A DNA stretch of 64,000 nt from Climacium dendroides (Eukaryota; Streptophyta; Bryopsida; Hypnales; Climaciaceae), in contig OX467091.1 of NCBI GenBank assembly GCA_950106755.1, forward strand, positions 25,685,538-25,749,537, written 5' to 3'. The first letter of the stretch is position 1; every line of letters starts with the position of its first letter. This document shows positions 47,455-58,500 of the stretch, piece after piece. The notes below the pieces were generated by a model, which saw nothing but the letters and a program-made list of their open reading frames with translations, did not search any database and was not told the origin of the DNA. Position numbers and translations under genes: made by a program.

Positions 47455-48150
47455 GTTTTCATCATGTTAAGGCCATAGATTGGGAGGATCCACTTGGGAC
47501 TTCTTCATGTTGGGACTTCTTTATGTTGGCTGATAGATTGGGAGGATCCACCTGGGACTTCTTCATGTTGGTTGATAGATTGGGAGGATCCGGATTCACC
47601 TGGGACTTCTTCATGTTGACTGAAAGGATCCAGGATTCACCTGGGACTTCTTCATGTTGGGATTTCTTCATGTTGGGACTTCTTCATATTGGTTGATAGA
47701 TTAGGAGGATCCGGATCCACCTGGGACTTCTTCATGTTGATTGAAAGGATTCATCTGGGACTTCTTCATATTGGTTGATAGATTAGGAGGATCCGGATCC
47801 ACCTGGGACTTCTTCATGTTGATTGAAAGGATTCATCTGGGACTTCTTCATGTTGACTTCTTCATGTTGGGATTTCTTCATGTTGGGACTTCTTCATGTT
47901 GGCTGATAGATTGGGAGGATCTAGATCCACCTGGGACTTCTTCATGTTGACTGAAAGGATCCACCTGGAACTTCTTCATGTTGACTGATAGATTGGAAGG
48001 ATCCAAGATTGGAAGGATCCACCTGGGACTTCTTCATGTTGGGTGACAGATTGAGAGGATCCACCTAGGACTTCTTCATGTTGGGTGACAGATTGAGAGG
48101 ATCCACCTAGGACTTCTTCATGTTAGCTGACAGATGAGATGTCACTTCGC
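47455..48150 (+). repeat. Tandem array based on GGATCCACCTGGGACTTCTTCATGTTG
   Basis: The core CACCTGGGACTTCTTCATGT recurs about 20 times with two alternative linkers (GATAGATTGGGAGGATCC and ACTGAAAGGATCCAGGATT). Higher-order units of 70-110 bp are partly homogenised. Long repetitive frames on both strands (SWDFFML-type and NMKKSQ-type) are a by-product; I see no start context, splice pattern or domain that would make it a gene. Confidence 0.92.
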
Positions 48151-48269
48151 TTTCTCTTCGCTTTCTCTTCTTCCCGCCAAGATGTCACTTCGCTTTCTCT
48201 TCTTTCCGCCAGCCATTAGGAATGTCCAAAATTACACCTGAAATCAAAATTAGGAAACAACCCTCGTAT

Positions 48270-48525
48270 AAATGAATCCACTAAGCCTAAGCAATGATCT
48301 ATATGTAAACCCTAAGCAATACACTACTTGCGAAATGACATTCAAGTTCAAGTTCAAATCACAAAATACCTCATGTAGAGAAAGGACATTTAAGTCCAAA
48401 TCATGAAATACCTCACGTAGATGAATCCACTAAGCCTAAGCAATGATCTATATGTAAACCCTAAGCAATACACTACTTGCGAAATGACATTCAAGTTCAA
48501 ATCACAAAATACCTCACGTAGAGAC
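48270..48525 (+). repeat. Two-copy direct duplication of about 140 bp
   Basis: ATGAATCCACTAAGCCTAAG through GAAATGACATTCAAGTTCAA to CTCACGTAGA occurs at about 48271-48420 and again at 48421-48523, the second copy slightly shortened. Confidence 0.88.
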
Positions 48526-49060
48526 GAATGCAAGGGATGCAAAAAAGATACACTTAATCATAAGCAATACAATTACAAAAATCCACGCACATACAAATCC
48601 ATCATCAAACAATGCAAAGACAAATCCACTATAAGCCATAAGCCAAACTACACATACCCCAATTTCGAAATTAGGGTTCGGTTTTAAAAACTCACTTGCA
48701 GAAGAAAAGAGATTGGATTCCGCAACCTAGCGTCTTCGAAGAGGTCTTCGATCAGGACTCCAAGTTCAAGGTTGAAGGTACAATCTCCACCAACTCTTGT
48801 AAACCCCCGTGTTGTACTAAAACACGAAACACCACCTCGCCGCTTTCAAGCAATCCTGTACAACACACATTTTGTTATTGCTTGAACATCTACACAACTC
48901 CGTGCAATAGAAAGAACCTTCAATCCTTCAATCCCCAGTTACTCCTCATGAATTGAACTCCAATTTCAACCTTCAAGATTGTTTCAATTGCTAATGAGCT
49001 TGATTATTTCAATTGCTTATGAACCTGATTAGCAAACTAAAGCTCTTGAAACTACTATCT
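48526..49060. other. Linker between arrays
   Basis: Non-repetitive sequence with a short open frame on the plus strand (about 48696-48956) that shows no recognisable domain. It could be a remnant of a gene now buried in repeats; no support for function. Confidence 0.4.
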
Positions 49061-49365
49061 ATTCTATTTAGATGTAAACCCCAAATGCGCTAGAGGAAGC
49101 TAAGTTTGGTTTGTGAAGTTGATTAACAAAACGTACTTATTGCACCAGACCCAATAGACCAAAACAAGCTCTTGAAGCTACTATCTATAGACCCAATAGA
49201 CCAAAACAAGCTCTTGAAGCTACTATCTATAGACCCAATAGACCAAAACAAGCTCTTGAAGCTACTATCTATTCTATTCAGATGTAATCCCCAAATGCGC
49301 TAGAGGAAGCCAAGTTTGGTTTGTGAAGTTGATTAACAAAACGCACTTATTGCGCCAGACTCAAC
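49061..49365 (+). repeat. Repeat cluster: 42-bp unit x3 within a 210-bp duplication
   Basis: GACCCAATAGACCAAAACAA plus GCTCTTGAAGCTACTATCTA repeats three times (about 49148-49270). The flanking segment CCCCAAATGCGCTAGAGGAA occurs on both sides, 210 bp apart. Confidence 0.9.
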
Positions 49366-49375
49366 AGACCAAAAC

Positions 49376-49860
49376 AACCCAACAACCCACAAGAAGATAC
49401 TATTGAACGCACCCCAAAGTGACTCACCTTCTACTTGCGCAAGGTTTAAAGAACTTCACGTCGTCCTCCTATGCAAATCGTTGCAACAACTCCAACAGCT
49501 CGTCGTCCTCGGAGGAGGAGACCCAACAGACCAAAACAACCCACAAGAAGATACTATTGAACGCACCCCAAAGTGACTCACCTTCTACTTGCGCAAGGTT
49601 TAAAGAACTTCACGTCGTCCTCCTATGCAAATCGTTGCAACAACTCCAACAGCTCGTCGTCCTCGGAAGAGGAGACCCAACAGACCAAAACAACCCACAA
49701 GAAGATACTATTGAACGCACCCCAAAGTGACTCACCTTCTACTTGCGCAAGGTTTAAAGAACTTCACGTCGTCCTCCTATGCAAATCGTTGCAACAACTC
49801 CAACAGCTCGTCGTCCTCCTCGGAGGATCACCTAAACAACTCGTCCTCCTCCTCTGGTCC
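49376..49860 (+). repeat. 154-bp tandem repeat, three copies
   Basis: Units start at TATTGAACGCACCCCAAAGT near 49401, 49555 and 49709 and are almost identical. Since 154 is not a multiple of 3, each unit is read in a shifted frame, which is why three overlapping open frames of the same sequence appear. The third copy passes into a CGTCCTCCTCGGAGGA-rich tail that is itself repetitive up to about 50000. Confidence 0.93.
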
Positions 49861-51040
49861 GCGCAAACCGTCCTCCTATGCAAATCGTTGCAACAGCTCC
49901 AACAGCTCGTTGTCCTCCTCGGAGAATTGCCTAAACAACTCGTCCTCCTCCGTCCTCCTCGGAGGATTGCCTAAACAGCTCGTCCTCCTCCTCTGGTCCG
50001 CGCAAATCACAGCTCGTCCTCCTTTGGTCCACGCAAATCATGACAAGCAAGGACCCTAAACTCACAGACAGAATGGTCCTCCTTTGGTCCACGCAAATCA
50101 TGACAAGCAAGGACCCTAAACTCACAGACAGAATGGTCCGCGCAAATCAAGACAAGCAAGGACCCTAAACTCACACACAGAATGGTCCGCGCAAATCAAG
50201 ACAAGCAAAGACCCTAAACTCCCAGCAAATCAAGACAAGCAAAGACCCTAAACTCCCACAGAGCGCAAATCAAGACAAACAAGGACCCTAAACTCCCACA
50301 AAGAACTTGCAAACAATAGAAAGGGTAGTTTGCAGAAGTCGCAAAAAGCACGAAAACAAAAGCTCATGCAAATCAAGACAAGCAAGGACCCTAAACTCGC
50401 ACATAGAATGGTCCGCGCAAATCAAGACAAACAAGGACCCTAAACTCGCACAAAGAACTTGCAAACAATAGAAAAGGTAGCAAATCAAGACAAGAAAAGA
50501 CCCTAAACTCCCATAGAGCGCAAATCAAGACAAACAAAGACCCTAAACTCCCACAAAGAACTTGCAAACAATAGAAAGGGTAGTTTGCAGAAGTCGCAAA
50601 AAGCACGAAAACAAAAGCTCACGCAAATCAAGACAAGCAAGGACCCTAAACTCGCACAAAGAACTTGCAAACAATAGAAAGGGTAGCAAATCAAGACAAG
50701 CAAAGACCCTAAACTCCCACAGAGCGCAAATCAAGACAAACAAAGACCCTAAACTCCCACAAAGAACTTGCAAACAATAGAAAGGGTAGTTTGCAGAAGT
50801 CGCAAAAAGCACGAAAACAAAAGCTCACGCAAATCAAGACAAGCAAGGACCCTAAACTCGCACAAAGAACTTGCAAACAATAGAAAGGGTAGCAAATCAA
50901 GACAAGCAAAGACCCTAAACTCCCACAGAGCGCAAATCAAGACAAACAAAGACCCTAAACTCCCACAAAGAACTTGCAAACAATAGAAAGGGTAGTTTGC
51001 AGAAGTCGCAAAAAGCACGAAAACAAAAGCTCGCCCAAAG
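49861..51040 (+). repeat. Compound array: 48-66 bp units, then a 206-bp higher-order unit
   Basis: Short units built on CAAATCAAGACAAGCAAGGA and CCCTAAACTCACACACAGAA run from about 50000 to 50460. A 206-bp unit made of several of these plus AACTTGCAAACAATAGAAAG then repeats almost exactly near 50520, 50726 and 50932. The level of identity implies recent amplification or gene conversion. Confidence 0.92.
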
Positions 51041-51169
51041 CATAGCAAGAAAGCTCACTCGAAGCACGGATGAGAGCTCGCTTGAAGCACGAGGAAAAAA
51101 ATGTCGCTCAAAACACGAACATATAGACGTTGACCTTTAAGCCCAAGCTATCGAATTCATTTCATTGTT

Positions 51170-51475
51170 GCACTTCTGACGGCTGCAATTCTCATTGTGA
51201 ATTCTCGTACCTGAGAATAGGCACCACAAGTTCTCCTTTTGAAGAGGATCTCCACTGATAGAGCAATTCTCATTGTGAATTCTCGTACCTGAGAATGGGC
51301 ACCACAAGTTCTCCTTTTGAAGAGGATCTCCACTGATAGAGCCTAGCGCGTAGTTTGAAGAGACCCAGGCATAACCGAGAATAGGCACCACAAGTTCTCC
51401 TTTTGAAGAGGATCTCCACTGATAGAGCCTAGCGCGTAGTTTGAAGAGACCCAGGCATAACCACCGGAGCATTGC
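51170..51475 (+). repeat. Tandem array with 60-110 bp units
   Basis: AGAATAGGCACCACAAGTTC, TTTTGAAGAGGATCTCCACT and GCCTAGCGCGTAGTTTGAAG recur two to three times with alternating partners, as in a partly recombined repeat. Confidence 0.9.
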
Positions 51476-51604
51476 AGGAGCACTTACAGGTCGCTGGTCG
51501 CTCGAAGCTCAGGGAAAACAAGGTCGCTCAAAACACGGAGAAGAAGCAAACAGCGAGGCAGGCAAGCGCGTTTAGGGTTTCCAGGCAGGAATGACATTCC
51601 CCGC

Positions 51605-51715
51605 AATTCTGATACCCGGCTGGTTGATATCTGCCTGGCTAGTCTGATATCCGTCTACTTTGATACCCGGCTAGTCTGATATCCATCTAGTTTGATACCC
51701 TGGCTAGTCTACTTG
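51605..51715 (+). repeat. Short tandem repeat GATACCCGGCTAGTCTGATATCC
   Basis: About four imperfect copies of a 22-24 bp unit, the last of the chain of arrays that began at 46.9 kb. Confidence 0.8.
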
Positions 51716-52380
51716 TCATTCCTAGCATATCTTTTATTTGCTCATGCTAAATCGTTAAATCATCTGGGTTGAATTCTGAACCTCAAGGTCTTCACCATCT
51801 CAAGAGCTAATGCTACTGAAAGTAAACCAAATCCAAAATCTCGTATGTTTATTGGCTCTGGATTGAAGGGTAGGAGGCTTTACTTTGATAGGAGCTACAT
51901 TTTAGGAGGACCTTACTCGAAAAGCAAGCGAATGCTGCATGAAGAGAGCCACTCATAGCGTAACTAGTTCTTCTTCCAAACTTGTAAGACAAAATACAAA
52001 CAACATATTTAGAATAAAACTCTCGTTGTGTGCAAGAAGAGTGCACCTGAAATTCATTCAAACAAGGAGGCCTTCCCTGACCAAAAATCGGCATACCCAA
52101 GGACCCTGAGGCCACAAATTCATTTAAAATAGTTGCTGTCCAGGAAGTTGTGCCCCTCTTCCCTTTCGAAAAGCAAAGCATATGGGTTGAATCTGAATGT
52201 TCCTAAACAGTTTGCAGTTTACTCTGCTCGAGAGAAATAACCATGATTGTTTACAAAAGGTGTCCTGAAAAAACTGGATTACTAGAAAGGCAACCACTGA
52301 AAAACTTGGTTCTAAATACTACATTCTAAACTACTCTATTGGATGAGGGATGAGGAATATGGATACAGTACACGAAAGAA
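51716..52380. other. Region downstream of the CML21-like gene
   Basis: Non-repetitive sequence next to the stop codon of the minus-strand EF-hand gene. Its proximal part is probably the 3-prime UTR. No separate gene is supported. Confidence 0.5.
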
Positions 52381-54670
52381 TTAACCGTTGTTATGCCCTG
52401 ATTCTTCTTCGTCATTCTCCAGGCCTACCCAATCGGTGAAAGCGAACAAAAACTCCTTGAATGTGATCATGCCGTCCTTGTCCCAGTCCATTTCCTCTGC
52501 AACATCATCTTCTCATCGTCAATCTTACAGCACACGACCAACCAAGAAGCAATTTAGATAACTGGAATTAGTTACTTAATGGCCGTGTTGCCCAAGTTGA
52601 GTGGGTTACCAATCTGGTGCTACCTCCTGCTAATTAAATCTACATTCATTTCAACCAGTTAACTTAACTCCCGATAATGAACAAGTAAACTACTGTGCCT
52701 ATACCAATAGTTTGATGTGTTAAATCTGCCCACACCAATCAAGTAGCAGCAGTTAGCTAACTTGGATGCGTAACTTCCATTAGTTGCCAAGCAAGGCAGG
52801 CAACCAATAGTTTAGGTAACTTTTTAAATAGCAAATGACCTTAGTGCCCCAGTCAGCTGAATGACGCTACGCTGATTTGTCCTGCTAGTGAGGGGGGAAA
52901 TTAGCGTCACCTAGAAATTAGTGTCACCTAGAAACTAGTGTCACCACAAAATTTTATTTTCGAGGAAATTGGTTCAGTATAGGATATTTCAACCTGCACT
53001 AATTCAAAACAGTGTGACTTTGGTAAATTAGTGTCACTATTAGGACAAATCAGTGTACTTGCTTGGTGCGGGCAGGGTCCAAGAGTATGAGAAAATTGAC
53101 ACAAATAATTCAATAGTGTGATAGAGAGAGTGAGTGGCACACCAAATCTTTGAACTCCAATCCTGTGTCCTTGCCGACCAGATGGTGATGCCTCGTTGAT
53201 AGCCCAAATCATCTCTTTCTTGCTCACATATCCGTCTTTGTTCCGATCGAAGAACACAAAAGCCTCAGCAATTTCATCAAAGGTGGCTTCCAGGTCCGGA
53301 AGTCCAATTGCTGATTCCTTCACCACGGATAGCTTTGGTCAAGACCAACTCCTTAAATGGCGTGGCAGTAACAAATATACAACTGATAAATAACAGAACT
53401 GACAGGTTTGACAAGTGTATGTGCTGTTCATATTGTGGAAACATAATTCAGATGAGATCAAATTTTAGATCGCCAGAATCAGTGAAGAACATTGCATGTG
53501 AAGGTCGCAAAATGGACAAGGGACTCAAGAAGTTTCTTTATGGCCTAGCTTACTAAAAAATATAGGACCCAGTTTGGGCCTCTTGGTTTCAAAATGTGAG
53601 GAAAATGAAAAAAATGGATCATCACAAGAGAAAAGAGGATACGACTCCTGTGTGCGTGGGACGGCCAAGAAGGTAGATAAGTGCCAGCACAACAATGAAC
53701 TCCTTGAACTGAATCCCATGACTCGAATCCATGTCACTCTCATGATGAAATTCCTCCACTTCTTGATCGGAGTATTCCACTTGGAGCTCCTGCAAACAGA
53801 TCTTCAACTCATCCATGTCTAAAGACCCATCGCCGTTCTTATCTGAAAACAAGGTCATACATAAACCATGTGTAAGGTAGAGGATACTAAAATCATTAAA
53901 GACCTAATCCCATCTCCTATATTGTTCCTTGTTACGGGAATCAACTCACATATTCATACACTCGGTCGGACTTAACTGTTGTATGGATAATTTGGCTAAA
54001 TCTCAATGAATTGATCTTTGAATTAACGTATGGACTTCTCTATCGTCACTTATAGTGGTCTCCAACATAGTTTGATCGTAAGTGAAATTGCACAACAAAT
54101 TCATACATAGTAGTAAAAGTTTGATCTTAATAGGTACGGCTCTTGTACCCAAACATCTCACTGGAGCTCTATACCGATCTCCCAAACTCACATTCCTACA
54201 CATGTTAGAATGCTTAAATAGTACCCTCTACCTTCTAGTCAAGGCAAAGAATCCCTTTTAAGTTACACCCTGATAATTTAAAACTCCCTATTTCGACATC
54301 CAGGGGTCTCAGGGACATGATTCAAATCGACTCGGCTGCTACCTCAAGCCTAGGACTCTCCATCGGCAGAAGTAGACCAGTACTATCAGGAAAAGCAGTG
54401 GAATTGCAGCTTGTCCAAGAGTACTACTACATCTTCACAAAAATCAGGACTGGAAAACTATGTTATGGAGACAGTTTACAAACCTGCTTTATTGAAGACC
54501 TCCCGGACAGCTTCAAAGGACGCATCAATTTTGGGAAACTTGAGGATGAAAGTATTAAAGGTTTTGAGTGTGACATTGGCCTTCTGTGCACGCTCGGCCA
54601 TGGCCTGCACCATTCTCCTCTCAATCTTCGTGAGCTGCCCCCTCTGCTCTTGACTTTGTGTAAGTCCCAT
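52381..54670 (-). CDS. CML21: EF-hand calcium sensor, CML21-like
   Basis: Calmodulin-like protein of the plant CML21/CML22 type, a probable Ca2+ sensor. Four minus-strand exons join in phase: 54670-54484, 53842-53646, 53332-53143 and 52496-52381, 229 residues, the usual family length. The N-terminus MGLTQS fits the N-myristoylation consensus (G2, S6), so membrane attachment is plausible. EF loops: 63-74 DKNGDGSLDMDE (complete); 99-110 DMDSSHGIQFKE (degenerate, His where Gly is normal at position 6); 157-168 DRNKDGYVSKKE (complete); 195-206 DWDKDGMITFKE (complete). The conserved segments ILKFPKID and KEFLFAFTDWVG match Arabidopsis CML21. The exon 2 donor (GTCGTA) is weaker than the others and was chosen for phase. 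It lies head to head with PRMT7. Intron 2 (53333-53645) carries a decayed MITE relative. Confidence 0.93.
53420..53610 (-). mobile_element. Decayed MITE relative in CML21 intron 2
   Basis: Contains CCAGAATCAGTGAAGAACAT followed by TGCATGTG and a GGACCCAGTTTGGGCCTC tail. These match the interior of the complete Stowaway copy at 57.7-57.9 kb and relics at 60.4 and 63.3 kb. Termini are lost. Confidence 0.6.
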
Positions 54671-55550
54671 GATAGCCCCTTTCTCAATTCACCAAATTAT
54701 AATACGCCCACCTTCAAACCCACAACAACGCTTGTCAGAACAATACCATTAAGTCTTCATACAACTCAGGCTTCTCACCACTCTGCTTTCTTCACCCTCT
54801 CCTGAGAAATCTGCCCCAATTTTCTCACAAACAAAAACTACGTCTAGGTTAACAAACACTTTCAGTGGGGTGTCAATTGGGCTCCACTCTAGAACGCTAC
54901 CAAAGGAAGTGTACACACTTTGTCTTCCTTAATCGCGATTGTATCCCCTGATCTCCAAGCAATCAGAGCGATGGGTGAACCTCCAAACACAATAATCCTT
55001 GCCATATCCATCGACAATTGCACAGTAATTGCAAACCCTTTGCAAGCCAACCCTAGACATGAATTTCTCAAGTGCAGAAGCAACTAACTGTGAACCCTTG
55101 CAATCGAGTACCGACTCTGAAAAAACAGAAACAATCAGCCCCTCAAGCTTACCAGCAAAAGCTCGACAATAACTCACAATAACTCCACTTGCACAGCTTC
55201 AGCTAAAGCTCCGGAGCTTTCAGATGCACTCACGCCACGGCGTATCTATAGCACTAATAATGAGTGATTCAGTCTCCTACAGGCAGCCGAAGCCCAAGCG
55301 TCACAGAGACTTACGAGCTGACAGAGTTCGTTGGGCTACTTTGAGGGTCTCCTCATTCCAAGGGATGTATGTACGGTTATTCATCCATGCACAGTTGCTC
55401 AACCAGGCACGTGCAACAAGGCCATTCCAGTGAATATCCCACTCCCTCACAGTCTTCTTCAGAGTTTAATTTCAGTTTTCTGTGTTGCAAGCAATGTGAA
55501 GATTAGGGCTAGAGATTAGGGTTTCGTAATCGCAAACTAAGAGTGGAGCG
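54671..55550. promoter_or_regulatory. Shared upstream region between divergent CML21 and PRMT7
   Basis: 880 bp separate the two start codons on opposite strands, so the region must hold both 5-prime UTRs and promoters. GC content is higher than in the distant spacer. The stretch AGGGCTAGAGATTAGGGTTT just upstream of the PRMT7 ATG resembles the telo-box (AAACCCTA) element found in many plant housekeeping promoters. Transcription starts cannot be placed. Confidence 0.55.
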
Positions 55551-58500
55551 ATGATGAATCATGAGCCTTCTGGAGCAGTCATGATGCAGCAGAGTCTTAA
55601 CAAGCTCACGGGGCAGATGGAGTGGAATGTGGTGCGTCTTCAGGAAGACCAGGATCACGGTACCGGAGCTCATTCTTTCAGATAATTGTTTTAGTTTCTG
55701 CTTGTGGTGAATTTTGTTTTTTGAAATGATTTTGGGTTTTGTGGCGGCTGAGTTGGAGTGGGGGTTGGGTTTGGAGGAAATTTACGGCGAGGGATCCTTT
55801 TGTGATTGCAGCTGGGATCTTTGCAATTTGTTTGCCTGACCGAGATCGAGTTTCTGAGTCAATACACGAAAATTTGACTGAGGGTACTTGTGCATGCCGA
55901 GAATTGGGGGCATCAGTTCGCTGCACTAAGTTAAACCCTAAATCTTGAATAGGGAGGAGATTTGCAAAAGTAGTTAAGAAGTGTGGTTTTGTACGATTCG
56001 GACTTATGGATCAATAGTTATTAATTTTCAAAGTATGTTTCATTCACATGTTGTAAAGATCAGGCTTGGTAGCACGTGGATTTATGTTGCATACAATTTG
56101 GACTTCTGGACAGAGTGTTATTGAATTTCAAAGTAGGTTTGCTAATAAAACCGCCGGAGTTGTGCTCAATGGCATAGGCCGTACTAGTGACCAATTAAAA
56201 ATGGAATTTCTGTATGTAAGTTATAGGATATGATGCATCAGAGTCTCCATCTAAAGTAACTAAACCTAATTGCATCTGAATAAGCAAATTGAGCAACGTT
56301 CCTATTCTCCAATTGCTTAATCTTTTGTTGGATCTCGTTGTAAGTCAAAAGAGAATTGTAGATTCCCTTTGTGAATTGGGTCGCAATTGGTTGTGTTGTG
56401 CTGCAGATGGCGAAGCACGGGGCGGCGAGTTTGTTGAGGAAGTTTCCGAAGCTCTCACCATGACGACCTATTTGGACATGCTGAATGACACCCCTCGAAA
56501 CCGCGCATACCACCTGGCCATCCAAAAGGCTGTGAAAGGAGCCCACCACGTTCTTGACATTGGGTATGCACTCAACCCTCTCTAAAGACCTGTGCATTCA
56601 CACCGAGCGGAAATATCTTCATTTCAACAGTATAAAATAACCTCAGCGAGGTGGAGGGGTCAAAATAGCTTCATTAAGATGACTACACCTAATTGCAGTC
56701 CCCACCTAATTGTGTCACAATGTACACCTCCTCTTCATTTCAGAACCTAAATCTAAGATAGTCTAAATCTAAGATAGTCATACATGTCTTATGAGATTTG
56801 TGTCACATGAAATAAGCGAAGAATGACAATCATAGATTTAGGTTTTGAAATGAGATGATATAGTATGATTTAATTAGGTAGGGGATGCAATTTGATGTGC
56901 TTATAAGTACCTCCAATCTCAATCCTGGACCTGGTGGCTGAACATGGTGGCTAGGTCAGCAAAAAATATTTTAAAAAACAAATGCCAGAACTTGTGGGAT
57001 TTTTTATAAATCAGATAAAGTTGTATGGGACAAAATGGATTTTTCTATATTTAGGCACGTGTTAGAATCACATTTTCCAACTTTAAATGCCTACCCTGAC
57101 CACTAGGTACGATAGGGAGGTTATTTTATTCCGTTTCAAGGGCCAAATATACTGCAATGATACTACCTTGGGAGAAAGATGGGCTTCTAGGAGATGCATG
57201 TTCTCGACTTGACATGACAGATACTCAGGATATGCGGGGAATGTGCAATTAATGAGTGTCTCATCAGAGAGGTGTCTAATCTACTATTATCTGTCATGCA
57301 AAAACTGAGATTGAAGAGATTTTGGTGCGGTGCCAATTCCTCACTGACATATGGTTTGAATTGCTGTGTTTGTTTGGGAAGCGCTGGAACAGGACTTCTG
57401 TCTATGGTGGCATGGCGTTCGATGCAGGAAGACGGCCGATCGAAGGACAACGTGGGCGCCATTACGGCCTGTGAGTCGTTTCTTCCCATGTTCAAGCTGG
57501 CTCGCAAGCTGTTGCGAGCCAACAAAATTGGAGCAGGTGTGCGTCTGATTCATAAACGATCTGATGAGATGCAAGTGGGCATTGACATGCATTGTCGTGC
57601 TGACGTGCTGGTTAGTTGTTGAACTTGAGTGAGGTCTTTTCGCATTCAACACTGGAAATGATTTTGTTTCTATGTCTACTCCCTCCGTCCAGAAATAAGT
57701 GTCCGCAGTTTTGTTGAAAAAAGTTTGATACCAATTTCACTGATGTGAAAAGCGTTATTCAGAAGGGTTCAAAATTTTGTATCACCAGAATCAATGATGA
57801 ACATTGCATGTGTTCACCCAGTAAAATTGGACACAAGAAACCCTCCATATGACCTTCTCAAAATCTAAAGAACATGAGGTCCAAAGTGGACAATTAACTG
57901 GACGGAGGGAGTATATTTTATGCCTAGATCTTGATATTTATCTTGAGCGAGATGATGTTGGTGAGTTGCTCTTACGAATTCCTTTGAATGAGGTCTGAAA
58001 GAGATGTTTGAATGTAATCCGGATGACATCTAAATGGCAGGTCAGTGAAATCCTCGATTCAGAGCTTCTTGGGGAAGGTTTGATACCCTCTCTGCGTCAT
58101 GCTCATGAGAACCTACTCGCACCAAATGCTCGCTGCGTTCCCCATAGAGCCAGCATCTACGCACAGGTGCAATAACTACTGCCGAATTTGTATCCAACTT
58201 CAGACAGAATTTTATCATAGCAGGAAAGGCACTTCTGCCACATACTGCAATTTTGTTGAGTGTTTCTGAGACGAAAGTGGGGTTCTCATTGGAATGCAGC
58301 TTGTGGAGTGCGAGCGTCTGTGGAGGTGCCATGATCTGCCAGGAGTGGAGTCTCGATTGGCTGATGGTCTGGTTTTGGCCCCATTTGATTATAACCAATA
58401 CCAGGGCAGGTCTGCTGCTATGCATGTGGATCCCTTAGAGAGCGAAATTCGATTGGTAAATCTTTGTGTTCCATCAATTGTCTTTGACCCGGCTTGATGC

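Noticed and set aside
47448..47950. Long repetitive frames (WDFFML-type and MKKSQ-type) as a gene
   Set aside because: The frames follow the tandem unit exactly, exist on both strands and show no domain, signal or splice pattern.
50288..51048. Minus-strand frames rich in LLFASSL-like hydrophobic stretches as membrane proteins
   Set aside because: Each repeats at 206-bp spacing and is only the translation of the array.
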